Source: Calliopsis andreniformis (taxonomy: Eukaryota; Arthropoda; Insecta; Hymenoptera; Andrenidae). From it: a stretch of 64,000 nt of DNA. The stretch covers positions 24,651,542 to 24,715,541 of the forward strand of contig NC_135066.1 of the NCBI RefSeq assembly GCF_051401765.1, in the 5' to 3' direction. A model generated the notes under the pieces. The model did no database searches. It had not been told where the DNA came from and was given only the letters and a program-made list of their open reading frames with translations. Positions 17,899 to 30,919 of this stretch are shown here, one piece after another. Numbering within the stretch: position 1 is the first letter of the stretch; every line of letters starts with the position of its first letter. The position numbers were made by a program, and so were the translations under genes.

Positions 17899-19320
17899 TG
17901 TTTAAAAAGCGGTTATATAACGGGCATTTGGCTCGTCCGCGAGATTCGTAATTTGTTGGTATACGTGACCGACCGAAGGTTGCCTTCGGTTGGAGCATCC
18001 GTTGTCCTAGCAATAAAACACGATCAGCTGTCGTATGACTTGTTTTTATCGTCAAAATTGAAGTTCAAACAAAGTAAGCGTTGTCGAGCAACGGTTTTGA
18101 ACTTCAGGCTCGATGTCGAGTGGGGACATCGGAGCCTGAAGGAGAGAGAGAGTACATCGTACTACATTAGCACGAAATAAAAGATAATTTGTGAGCGCCG
18201 CGTAGTGGTAAAATTTGGCTCGTCTTCCGCTTCGCGGAGACACGCGCGGCTCTCGCCCCAGTCGTATTACGACAACCAAGCTTGAAACAGTCAGTGCGAC
18301 CGTTCGTCAAGCGTACCTCAGCTAGCAAGTCTTCAGATTTCAAGTAGTTTGGTTACCAGACACTTGAAATCTCACTAGCTCTCAAAAGCTGAACCACTGT
18401 CGCCGACCAACTAGGATTCTGCTCTGCTCAATTCGTACGTATACTACGTACGAAAGAGCACCTGGTTTATCTTAGGGGACAATTGATCGAGATTTGCACT
18501 CTTGGAATCGGGGCCTGCCCTGATTCTCTGAGTCTCGTTTTCGTCTCGGAGCAACAAAGGCCGCTGCCTGTTGGATCCCTGAGAGACGGGTTACAACAGA
18601 GAGAGATAACGTACGTGCCTATCACCTCTGCGTTACTCGTGCTCTGCCACCCCGTTTAGAAGCAACCCCCGTGTGACGAATAGAAGCACACGGTGAGGTG
18701 AACGGAGTCGCGGAGCCTCTGGCCGTCCTTAGCCTCCAGGACCAGCAATTCGCTGGTTATAGTGTGTCCCTCCGCTCACGAATCCCTAAGTTATTTGGAT
18801 TCGTACGAAACGAACCTTTCTAAAAGGTGCAAGGCGAAGAGAAGAGGTCCCTCCTCGTCTCAAGCCACTCGCTCATCGACCTCTTCTTCGCACCAGAAGA
18901 AGAGTCGATAATACAGTCCACTGCATTACCTTTGCGTTACAGGCAAGGTATTGCTATCCCCTCCACATAGGCTCGTGAGCGAAGCCTGGAGTCGGGAATC
19001 TTCGGTATAGCTAGACTTCCACTCTCGCTTACCGCCGCGGTTCCGCCGCTATCTCTCTTTTTCAGACGCCAACGTCGCTAAAGGGGGCTAAGGCGTCGCC
19101 ACCACCTCCCAAGGGCCCTCCGATCCACCACCGTCCACAGGAGCCGCCGAGGACCGGAGCCAACGCCCAGCCCCCAGAAACATAAAGTTTAAATAAACGT
19201 CGCTTACAAGCCCTTTTCAGGGCCGACAAAGAGTAAACTTGTGTATTCGTTTCTTTCGTATTCCCTCCATCTCACCTTATCCGGACCCCGTTGGATCTCT
19301 TATTTTAAGCGATTCCAACA
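17899..19320 (-). mobile_element. Solo LTR, 1422 bp, in the microsatellite
   Basis: The insertion starts TGTTTAAAAAGCGG and ends GATTCCAACA, with TG...CA ends and a 5-bp duplication AACTA on both sides. The same microsatellite continues on either flank. It contains no gag or pol, so it is a solo LTR or a non-coding LTR-like element. The orientation is set by the related fragment at 12476, which begins TGTTGG. Short inverted stretches occur within it, for example at the AGGCTCGATGTCGAGTGGGG region near 18108. No coding region is supported. Confidence 0.75.
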
Positions 19321-19325
19321 AACTA
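19321..19325. repeat. Target-site duplication (right) of the 1422-bp solo LTR
   Basis: AACTA matches 17894-17898. Confidence 0.7.
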
Positions 19326-19950
19326 TAATAATCGTAACAATCGTAATATTAAACAAAATAATCATGGAAATAATCACGATAATCATTATTATAGCCATAA
19401 TAATCATAATAATCATAATAGCCACTATAATCTTAATGATGAATCATAATATTCATCCTAATCATACTAAGAACCATAGTAATCATAACAATAGCCATAA
19501 TAAACTTGGAAATAATCATAATAACCAGGATAATAGCCATAATAACCATAATAATCATAGTAGCCATAAAAATCTGAATGATGATAACAATAATCATACT
19601 AACAACATAATAATCATAGCAATCGTCATAATAACCACAATAATCATAATAACAATGATAATAATCACAGCAACAACCATGATAGGCGAAATAATCATAC
19701 TAATAGTTATACTAACTATAATAATCGTAACAATCGTAATAATAAAGAGAATAATCATTAAAATTATCTTAACAATCATTATTATAGCCATAATAATCAT
19801 AATAATCATAATAGCCATAATAATCGTAGTGATGATCATAATATTCATCGTAATCATACTAAGAACCATAATAATCATAACAATAACCATAATAAACTTG
19901 GAAATAATCATAATAAACATTATAAAAGCCATAATAACCGTAATAATATG
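19326..19950. repeat. Degenerate ATAATC-type microsatellite (right half)
   Basis: This is the same repeat type as 17355-17893. TTATACTAACTATAATAATC at about 19709 shows what the uninterrupted insertion target of the LTR looked like. It ends in ATAATATGATGAAATATGG, where the satellite begins. Confidence 0.85.
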
Positions 19951-20739
19951 ATGAAATATGGATGAAATATTGCGAATTTCCCGTCATACGTCGACTTTAA
20001 CGTTAAACTACGCATTATACCACTGGAATATCTGTATGGCCTAGTTTCGAGTCATATTAGAGAAATATCGTGGCGCTGGATGAAATATTGCGAATTTCCC
20101 GTCACACGCCGATTTTAACGTTAAACTACGCATTACTTCACTGGAATCGGTGTATGGTCTAGTTTCGAGTCATAGTGGTGAAATATCGAGGCGCTGGATG
20201 AAATATTGCGACTTTCACGTCATACGTCGACTTTAACTTTAACTACGCATTATAACACTGGAGTCGATATATGGCCTAGTTTCGAGTCATGCGAGTGAAG
20301 TATCGCGGCGCTGGATCAAATATTGCGAATTTCACGTCATACGTCGACTTTAACATTAAACTACGCATTATATCACTGGAATCACCGTATGGCCTAGTTT
20401 CGAGTCATATTATTGAAATATCGTGGCGCTGGATGAAATATTGCGAATTTCCCGTCCCACGTGGACTCTAACGTTAAACTACGCATTATTTCACTGGAAT
20501 TGGTGTATGGTCTAGTTTCGAGTCATATTAGTGGAATATGGCGGCGCTTGCTGAAATATTGCGAATTTTCCGTCACACGTCGACTTTAACGTTAAACTCC
20601 GCATTATTTCACTGGAATCGGTGTATGGTCCAGTTTCGAGTCATAGTGGTGAAATATCGAGGCGCTAGATGAAATATTGCGAATTTCACGTCATACGTCC
20701 ACATTAACGTTAAACTACGCATTATATCACTGGATTCGA

Positions 20740-22376
20740 TGTATGGCCTAGTTTCGAGTCATACGAGTGAAATATCGTGGCGCTGGATCAAATATTGCCG
20801 TCACACGTCGACTTTAACGTTAAATTGCGCATTATATCAGTGGAATCCATGTCTGCCCTAGTTTCGAATCACATTAGTGGAATATTGTGGCGCTTGCTGA
20901 AATATTGCGTATTTTCGGTGATACGTTGACTTTAACGTTAAAGTACGCATTATATCACTGGAATCGCTGTATGGCCTAGTTTCGAGTCATACGAGTGAAA
21001 TATCGAGGCGCTGGATGAAATATTGCGAATTTCACGTTATACGTCCACTTTAACGTTAAACTACGCATTATATCACTGGAATCTCTGTATGGCCTAGTTT
21101 CGAGTCATATTATTGAAAAATCGTGGCGCTGGATGAAATATTGCGAATTTCCCGTCACACGTCGACTTTATCGTTAAATTGCGCATTATATCACTGGAAA
21201 CGATATATTGCCTAGTTTCGACACACATTAGTGGAATATTGTGGCGCTTGCTGAAATATTGCGAATTTCCCGCCATACGTCGACTTTAACGTTAAAGTAC
21301 GCATAATATCACTGGAATCGCTGTATGGCCTAGTTTCGAGTCATATTATTGAAATATCGAGGCACTGGATGAAATATTGCGAATTTCACGTCATACGTCG
21401 ACTTTAACGTTAAACTACGCATTATTTCACTGGAGTCGATGTATGGCCTAGTTTCGAGTCATGCGAGTGAAATATCACGGCGCTGGATGAAATATTGCGA
21501 ATTTCACGTCACACGTCGACTTTAACGTTAAACTACGCATTATTTCACTGGAGTCGATGTATGGCCTAGTTTCGAGTCATACGAGTGAAATATCGTGGCG
21601 CTGGATCAAATATTGCCGTCACACGTCGACTTTAACGTTAAATTGCGCATTATATCAGTGGAATCCATGTCTGCCCTAGTTTCGAATCACATTAGTGGAA
21701 TATTGTGGCGCTTGCTGAAATATTGCGTATTTTCGGTGATACGTTGACTTTAACGTTAAAGTACGCATTATATCACTGGAATCGCTGTATGGCCTAGTTT
21801 CGAGTCATACGAGTGAAATATCGAGGCGCTGGATGAAATATTGCGAATTTCACGTTATACGTCCACTTTAACGTTAAACTACGCATTATATCACTGGAAT
21901 CTCTGTATGGCCTAGTTTCGAGTCATATTATTGAAAAATCGTGGCGCTGGATGAAATATTGCGAATTTCCCGTCACACGTCGACTTTATCGTTAAATTGC
22001 GCATTATATCACTGGAAACGATATATTGCCTAGTTTCGACACACATTAGTGGAATATTGTGGCGCTTGCTGAAATATTGCGAATTTCCCGCCATACGTCG
22101 ACTTTAACGTTAAAGTACGCATAATATCACTGGAATCGCTGTATGGCCTAGTTTCGAGTCATATTATTGAAATATCGAGGCACTGGATGAAATATTGCGA
22201 ATTTCACGTCATACGTCGACTTTAACGTTAAACTACGCATTATTTCACTGGAGTCGATGTATGGCCTAGTTTCGAGTCATGCGAGTGAAATATCACGGCG
22301 CTGGATGAAATATTGCGAATTTCACGTCACACGTCGACTTTAACGTTAAACTACGCATTATTTCACTGGAGTCGAT
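20740..22376. repeat. 818-bp tandem duplication within the satellite
   Basis: Two adjacent blocks with a period of 818 bp, seven monomers less eight bases, share a diagnostic shortened monomer (GATCAAATATTGCCGTCACA at 20783 and 21601). Their sequence appears almost identical. Confidence 0.85.
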
Positions 22377-23067
22377 GTATGGCCTAGTTTCGAGTCATGC
22401 GAGTGAAATATCGCAGCGCTGGATGAAATATTGCGAATTTCACGTCATACGTCGGCTTTAACCTTAAGCTACGCATTATATCACTGGAATCGCTGTATGG
22501 CCTAGTTTCGAGACATATAAGTGAAATATCGTGGCTCTGGATCCAATATTGCGAATTTCACGTTATACGTCGTCTTTAACGTTAAAGTACGCATTATAAC
22601 ACTGGAATGGCTGTATGGCCCAGTTTCGAGTCATACGAGTAAAATATCGTGGCGCTGGATGAAATATTGCGAATTTTCCGTCACACGTCGACTTCAACGT
22701 TAAAGTACGCATTATATCACTGGAATCGCCGTATGACCTAGTTTCGAGTCATACGAGTGAAATATCGTGGCGCTGTATGAAATATTGCGAATTTCCCGTC
22801 ACACGTCGACTTTAACGTTAAACTCTGCATTATAACACTGGAAGCGATGTATGGCCTAGTTTCGAGACATAAGAGGAAACATCGTGGCGCTGGATGAAAT
22901 ATTGCTAATTTCTTGTCTTACGTCGACTTTAACGTTCAACTACGCAATATATCACTGGAATCACAGTATGGTCTAGTTTCGAGTCATATTAGTGGAATAT
23001 GGCGGCGCTTGCTGAAATATTGCGAATTTCCCGTCACACGTCGACTTTAACGTTAAGCTCCGCATTA

Positions 23068-23084
23068 TTTCGCTGGAATCGGTG
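23068..23084 (+). promoter_or_regulatory. CENP-B-box-like 17-mer in a satellite monomer (example)
   Basis: TTTCGCTGGAATCGGTG matches the mammalian CENP-B box (YTTCGTTGGAARCGGGA) at 13 of 17 positions, and 8 of the 9 core positions (TTCG....A..CGGG). The same 17-mer occurs at 55114-55130 and 61603-61619; near versions are at 29669, 32851 and 35327. Most monomers have CA in place of the first CG. Binding by any protein is inference. Confidence 0.4.
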
Positions 23085-26000
23085 TATGGCCTAGTTTCGA
23101 GTCATAGTGGAGAAATATCGAGGCGCTGGATGAAATATTGCGAATTTCACGTCATACGTCGACTTTAACGTTAAACTATGCATTATAACACTGGAATCGT
23201 TGTATAGCCTAGTTTCGAGACATAAGAGGAAATATCGTGGCGCTGGATGAAATATTGCGAATTTCCCGTCACACGTCGACTTCAACGTTAAACTACGCAT
23301 TATATCACTGGAATCACAGTATGGCCTAATTTCGAGTCATATTAGTGAAATATCGTGGCGCTGGATGAAATATTGCGAATTTCCCGTCCCACGTCGACTT
23401 TAACGTTAAACTACGCATTATTTCACTGGATTCGGTGTATAGTCCAGTTTCGAGTCATAGTGGTGAAATATCGAGGCGCTGGATGACATATTGGGAATTT
23501 CACGTCATACGTCGGCTTTAACGTTAAAGTACGCATTATATTACTGGAATCGCCGTATGGCCTAGTTTCGAGTCACATTAGTGGAATATTGCGGCGCTTG
23601 CTGAATTATTGCGAATTTCCCGTCACACGTCGACTTTAACGTTAAACTCCGCATTATTTCGCTGGAATCCGTGTACGGCCTAGTTTCGAGTCATAGTGGA
23701 GAAATATCGATGCGCTGGATGAAATATTGCGAATTTCACGTCATACGTCCACTTTAACGTTAAACTACGCATTATATCACTGGAATCTCTGTATGGCCTA
23801 GTTTCGAGTCATATTATTGAAAAATCGTGGCGCTGGATGAAATATTGCGAATTTCCCGTCACACGTCGACTTTATCGTTAAATTGCGCATTATATCACTG
23901 GAAACGATATATTGCCTAGTTTCGACACACATTAGTGGAATATTGTGGCGCTTGCTGAAATATTGCGAATTTCCCGCCATACGTCGACTTTAACGTTAAA
24001 GTACGCATTATATCACTGGAATCGCTGTATGGCCTAGTTTCGAGTCATATTATTGAAATATGGAGGCACTGGATGAAATATTGCGAATTTCACGTCACAC
24101 GTCGCCTTTGACGTTAAAGTACGCATTATAACACTGGAATCGCTGTATGGCCTAGTTTCGAGTCATACGAGTGAAGTATCGCGGCGCTGGATCAAATATT
24201 GCGAATTTCACGTCATACGTCGACTTTAACGTTAAACTACGCATAATATCACTGGAATCGCTGTATGGCCTAGGTTCGAGTCATATTATTGAAATATCGA
24301 GGCACTGGATGAAATATTGCGAATTTCACGTCATACGTCGACTTTAACGTTAAACTACGCATTATTTCACTGGAGTCGATGTATGGCCTAGTTTCGAGTC
24401 ATGCGAGTGAAATATCGCGGCGCTGGATGAAATATTGCGAATTTCACGTCACACGTCGACTTTAACGTTAAACTACGCATTATTTCACTGGAGTCGATGT
24501 ATGGCCTAGTTTCGAGTCATGCGAGTGAAATATCGCAGCGCTGGATGAAATATTGCGAATTTCACGTTATACGTCGGCTTTAACCTTAAGCTACGCATTA
24601 TATCACTGGAGTCGCTGTATGGCCTAGTTTCGAGACATATAAGTGAAATATCGTGGCTCTGGATCCAATATTGCGAATTTCACGTTATACGTCGTCTTTA
24701 ACGTTAAAGTACGCATTATAACACTGGAATGGCTGTATGGCCCAGTTTCGAGTCATACGAGTAAAATATCGTGGCGCTGGATGAAATATTGCGAATTTTC
24801 CGTCACACGTCGACTTCAACGTTAAAGTACGCATTATATCACTGGAATCGCCGTATGACCTAGTTTCGAGTCATACGAGTGAAATATCGTGGCGCTGTAT
24901 GAAATATTGCGAATTTCCCGTCACACGTCGACTTTAACGTTAAACTCTGCATTATAACACTGGAAGCGATGTATGGCCTAGTTTCGAGACATAAGAGGAA
25001 ACATCGTGGCGCTGGATGAAATATTGCGAATTTCCCGTCACACGTCGACTTCAACGTTAAACTACGCATTATATCACTGGAATCACAGTATGGCCTAATT
25101 TCGAGTCATATTAGTGAAATATCGTGGCGCTGGATGAAATATTCCGAATTTTCCGTCCCACGTCGACTTTAACGTTAAACTACGCATTATTTCACTGGAT
25201 TCGGTGTATGGTATAGTTTCGAATCGTAGTGGTGAAATATCGAGGCGCTGGATGAAATACTGCGAATTTCACCTCATACGTCCACTTTAACGTTAAACTA
25301 CGCATTATATCACTGGAATCGCTGTATGGCATAGTTTCGAGTCATGCGAGTGAAATATCGCGGCGCTGGATGAAATATTGCGAATTTCACGTCATACGTC
25401 GGCTTTAACGTTAAAGTACGCATTATATCACTGGAATCGCCGTATGGCCTAGTTTCGAGTCATACGAGTGAAATATCGCGGCGCTGGATGAAATATTGCG
25501 AATTTCACGTCACACGTCGACTTTAACGTTAAACTACGCATTATTTCACTGGAGTCGATGTATGGCCTAGTTTCGAGTCATGCGAGTGAAATATCGCAGC
25601 GCTGGATGAAATATTGCGAATTTCACGTCATACGTCGACTTTAACGTTAAACTATGCATTATAACACTGGAATCGTTGTATAGCCTAGTTTCGAGACATA
25701 AGAGGAAATATCGTGGCGCTGGATGAAATATTGCGAATTTCTTGTCTTACGTCGACTTCAACTTTAAACTACGCATGATATAACTGGAATATCTGTATGG
25801 CCTAGTTTCGAGTCATATTAGAGAAATATCGTGGCGCTGGATGAAATATTGCGAATTTCCCGGCTCACGTCGACTTTAACGTTAAATTGCGCATTATATC
25901 ACTGGAAACGATATATTGCCTAGTTTTGACACACATTAGTGGAATATTGTGGCGCTTGCTGAAATATTGCGAATTTCCCGCCATACGTCGACTTTAACGT

Positions 26001-27029
26001 TAAAGTACGCATTATATCACTGGAATCGGTGTATGGTCTAGTTTCGAGTCATATTAGTGAAATATGGCGGCGCTTGCTGAAATATTGCGAATTTCCCTTC
26101 ACACGTCGACTTTAGCGTTAAACTCCGCATTATTTCACTGGATTCGGTGTATGGTCTAGTTTCGAGTCGTAGTGGTGAAATATCGAGGCGCTGGATGAAA
26201 TATTGCGAATTTCACGTCATACGTCCACTTTAACGTTAAACTACGCATTATATCACTGGAATCGCTGTATGGCATAGTTTCGAGTCATGCGAGTGAAATA
26301 TCGCGGCATTGGATGAAATATTGCGAATTTCACGTCATACGTCGGCTTTAACGTTAAAGTACGCATTATATTACTGGAATCGCCGTATGGCCTAGTTTCG
26401 AGTCACATTAGTGAAATATCGCGGCGCTTGCTGAATTATTGCGAATTTCCCGTTATACGTCGGCTTTAACGATAAACTACGCATTATAACACTGGAAACG
26501 ATGTATGGCCTAGTTTCGAGTCGTAGTGGTGAAATATCGAGGCGCTGGATGAAATATTGCGAATTTCACGTCATACGTCCACTTTAACGTTAAACTACGC
26601 ATTATATCACTGGAATCGCCGTATGGCCTAGTTTCGAGTCATACGAGTGAAATATCGCGGCGCTGGATGAAATATTGCGAATTTCACGTCACACGTCGAC
26701 TTTGACGTTAAACTACGCATTATTTCACTGGAGTCGATGTATGGCCTAGTTTCGAGTCATGCGAGTGAAATATCGCAGCGCTGGATGAAATATTGCGAAT
26801 TTCACGTCATACGTCGGCTTTAACGTTAAACTGCGCATTATTTCACTGGAATCGGTGTATGGTCTAGTTTCGAGTCATAGTGGTGAAATATCGAGGCACT
26901 GGATGAAATATTGCGAATTTCACGTCATACGTCGACTTTAACGTTAAACTCTGCATTATAACACTGCAAGCGATGTATGGCCTAATTTCGAGACATAAGA
27001 GGAAATATCGTGGCGCTGGATGAAATATT

Positions 27030-29030
27030 GCGAATTTCACGTCATACGTCGACTTTAACGTTAAACTATGCATTATAACACTGGAATCGTTGTATAGCCT
27101 AGTTTCGAGACATAAGAGGAAATATCGTGGCGCTGGATGAAATATTGCGAATTTCTTGTCTTACGTCGACTTCAACTTTAAACTACGCATGATATAACTG
27201 GAATATCTGAATGGCCTAATTTCGAGTCATATTAGTGAAATATCGTGGCGCTGGATGAAATATTGCGAATTTCCCGTCCCACGTCGACTTTAACGTTAAA
27301 CTACGCATTATTTCACTGGATTCGGTGTATGGTATAGTTTCGAATCGTAGTGGTGAAATATCGAGGCGCTGGATGAAATACTGCGAATTTCACGTCATAC
27401 GTCCACTTTAACGTTAAACTACGCATTATTTCACTGGAGTCGATGTATGGCCTAGTTTCGAGTCATGCGAGTGAAATATCGCAGCGCTGGATGAAATATT
27501 GCGAATTTCACGTCATACGTCGACTTTAACGTTAAACTATGCAATATAACACTGGAATCGTTGTATAGCCTAGTTTCGAGACATAAGAGGAAATATCGTG
27601 GCGCTGGATGAAATATTGCGAATTTCTTGTCTTACGTCGACTTCAACTTTAAACTACGCATGATATAACTGGAATATCTGTATGGCCTAGTTTCGAGTCA
27701 TATTAGAGAAATATCGTGGCGCTGGATGAAATATTGCGAATTTCCCGTCACACGTCGACTTTAACGTTAAACTACGCATTATATCACTGGAATCACAGTA
27801 TGGCCTAATTTCGAGTCATATTAGTGAAATATCGTTGCGCTGGATGAAATATTGCGAATTTCCCGTCCCACGTCGACTTTAACGTTAAACTACGCATTAT
27901 TTCACTGGATTCGGTGTATAGTCCAGTTTCGAGTCATAGTGGTGAAATATCGAGGCGCTGGATGACATATTGGGAATTTCACGTCATACGTCGGCTTTAA
28001 CGTTAAAGTACGCATTATATTACTGGAATCGCCGTATGGCCTAGTTTCGAGTCACATTAGTGAAATATTGCGGCGCTTGCTGAATTATTGCGAATTTCCC
28101 GTTATACGTCGGCTTTAACGATAAACTACGCATTATATCACTGGAATCGCTGTATGGCCTAGTTACGAGTCAAATTAGAGAAATATTGTGGCGCTGGATG
28201 AAATATTGCGAATTTCCCGTCTCACGTCGACTTTAACGTTAAATTGCGCATTATATCACTGGAAACGATATGTTGCCTAGTTTTGACACACATTAGTGGA
28301 ATATTGTGGCGCTTGCTGAAATATTGCGAATTTCCCGCCATACGTCGACTTTAACGTTAAAGTACGCATTATATCACTGGAATCGGTGTATGGTCTAGTT
28401 TCGAGTCATATTAGTGAAATATGGCGGCGCTTGCTGAAATATTGCGAATTTCCCTTCACACGTCGACTTTAGCGTTAAACTCCGCATTATTTCACTGGAT
28501 TCGGTGTATGGTCTAGTTTCGAGTCGTAGTGGTGAAATATCGAGGCGCTGGATGAAATATTGCGAATTTCACGTCATACGTCCACTTTAACGTTAAACTA
28601 CGCATTATATCACTGGAATCGCTGTATGGCATAGTTTCGAGTCATGCGAGTGAAATATCGCGGCATTGGATGAAATATTGCGAATTTCACGTCATACGTC
28701 GGCTTTAACGTTAAAGTACGCATTATATCACTGGAATCGCCGTATGGCCTAGTTTCGAGTCATACGAGTGAAATATCGTGGCGCTGGATGAAATATTGCG
28801 AATTTCCCGTCACACGTCGACTTTAACGTTAAACTCCGCATTATTTCACTGGATTCGGTGTATGGTCCAGTTTCGAGTCATAGTGGTGAAATATCGAGGC
28901 GCTGGATGACATATTGGGAATTTCACGTCATACGTCGGCTTTAACGTTAAAGTACGCATTATATTACTGGAATCGCCGTATGGCCTAGTTTCGAGTCACA
29001 TTAGTGAAATATTGCGGCGCTTGCTGAATT
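27030..29030. repeat. Satellite block duplicated at 36224-38224
   Basis: About 2 kb of monomers in the same order recurs 9194 bases downstream. Shared landmarks include TAGTTACGAGTCAAATTAGA at about 28160 and 37355. Confidence 0.75.
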
Positions 29031-30919
29031 ATTGCTAATTTCCCGTTATACGTCGGCTTTAACGTTAAACTACGCATTATATCACTGGAATCGCTGTATG
29101 GCCTAGTTACGAGTCAAATTAGAGAAATATCGTGACGCTGGATGAAATATTGCGAATTTCCCGTCACACGTCAACTTTAACGTTAAATTGCGCATTATTT
29201 CACTGGAAACGATATATTGCCTAGTTTCGACACACATTAGTGGAATATTGTGGCGCTTGCTGAAATATTGCGAATTTCCCGCCATACGTCGACTTCAACG
29301 TTAAAGTACGCATTATATCACTGGAATCGGTGTATGGTCTAGTTTCGAGTCATAGTGGAGAAATATCGAGGCGCTGGATGAAATATTACGAATTGCACGT
29401 CCTACGTCGACTTTAACTTTAACTACGCATTATAACACTGGAGTCGATGGATGGCCTAGTTTCGAGTCATGCGAGTGAAGTATCGCGGCGCTGGATGAAA
29501 TATTGCGAATTTCCCGTCACACGCCGACGTTAACGTTAAATTGCGGATTATATCACTGGAAACGATATATTGCCTAGTTTCGACACACATTAGTGGAATA
29601 TTGTGGCGCTTGTTGAAATATTGCGAATTTCACGTTATACGTCGTCTTTAACGTTAAAGTACGCATTATATCGCTGGAATCGGTGTATGGCCTAGTTTCG
29701 AGTCACATTAGTGGAATATTGCGGCGCTTGCTGAAATATTGCGAATTTCCCTTCACACGTCGACTTTAACGTTAAACTCCGCATTGTTTCACTGGATTCG
29801 GTGTATGGTTTAGCTCCGAGTCGTAGTGGTGAAATATCGAGGCGCTGGATGAAATATTGCGAATTTCACGTCATACGTCTGCTTTAACGTTAAAGTATGC
29901 ATTATATCACTGGAATCGCCGTATGGCCTAGTTTCGAGTCATACGAGTGAAATATCTCGGCGCTGGATGAAATATTGCGAATTTCACGTCACACGTCGAC
30001 TTTAACGTTAAAGTACGCATTATATCACTGGAATCGGTGTATGGTCTAGTTTCGAGTCATAGCGGAGAAATATCGAGGCGCTGGATGAAATATTACGAAT
30101 TGCACGTCCTACGTCGATTTTAACTTTAACTACGCATTATAACACTGGAGTCGATGTATGGCCTAGTTTCGAGTCATGCGAGTGAAGTATCGCGGCGCTG
30201 GATGAAATATTGCGAATTTCCCGCCATACGACGACTTTAGCGTTAAACTACGCATTACTTCACTGGAATCGGTGTAGGGTCCAGTTTCGAGTCATAGTAG
30301 AGAAATATCGAGGTGCTGGATGAAATATTACGAATTGCACGTCATACGTCGGCTTTAACGTTAAACTACGCATTATTTCACTGGTTTCGGTGTATGGTTT
30401 AGCTCCGAGTCGTAGTGGTGAAATATCGAGGCGCTGGATGAAATATTGCGAATTTCACGTCATACGTCTGCTTTAACGTTAAAGTATGCATTATATCACT
30501 GGAATCGCCGTATGGCCTAGTTTCGAGTCATATTAGAGAAATATCGCGGCGCTGGATCAAATATTGCGAATTTCACGTCATACGTCGACTTTAACGTTAA
30601 ACTACGCATGATATAACTGGAATATCTGTATGGCCTAGTTTCGAGTCATATTAGAGAAATATCGTGGCGCTGGATGAAATATTGCGAATTTCCCGTCACA
30701 CGTCGACTTTAACGTTAAACTACGCATTATATCACTGGAATCACAGTATGGCCTAATTTCGAGTCATATTAGTGAAATATCGTTGCGCTGATGAAATATT
30801 GCGAATTTCCCGTCCCACGTCGACTTTAACGTTAAACTACGCATTATTTCACTGGATTCGGTGTATAGTCCAGTTTCGAGTCATAGTGGTGAAATATCGA
30901 GGCGCTGGATGACATATTG

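Noticed and set aside
17927..17937. TTTGGCTCGTC, repeated at 18214-18224, resembling a tRNA primer-binding site after an LTR
   Set aside because: Both lie inside the 1422-bp insertion whose ends are fixed by TG...CA and the AACTA duplication, and no internal retroelement sequence follows.
12476..19320. A large foldback transposon defined by the inverted LTR-like arms
   Set aside because: The right arm has its own target duplication as a complete solo LTR, and the left arm is partial. The two are better explained as separate insertions.
19241..19951. A 236-residue frame rich in Ile, Asn and His
   Set aside because: It runs through the LTR end and the ATAATC-type microsatellite, and its composition follows from the simple repeat.
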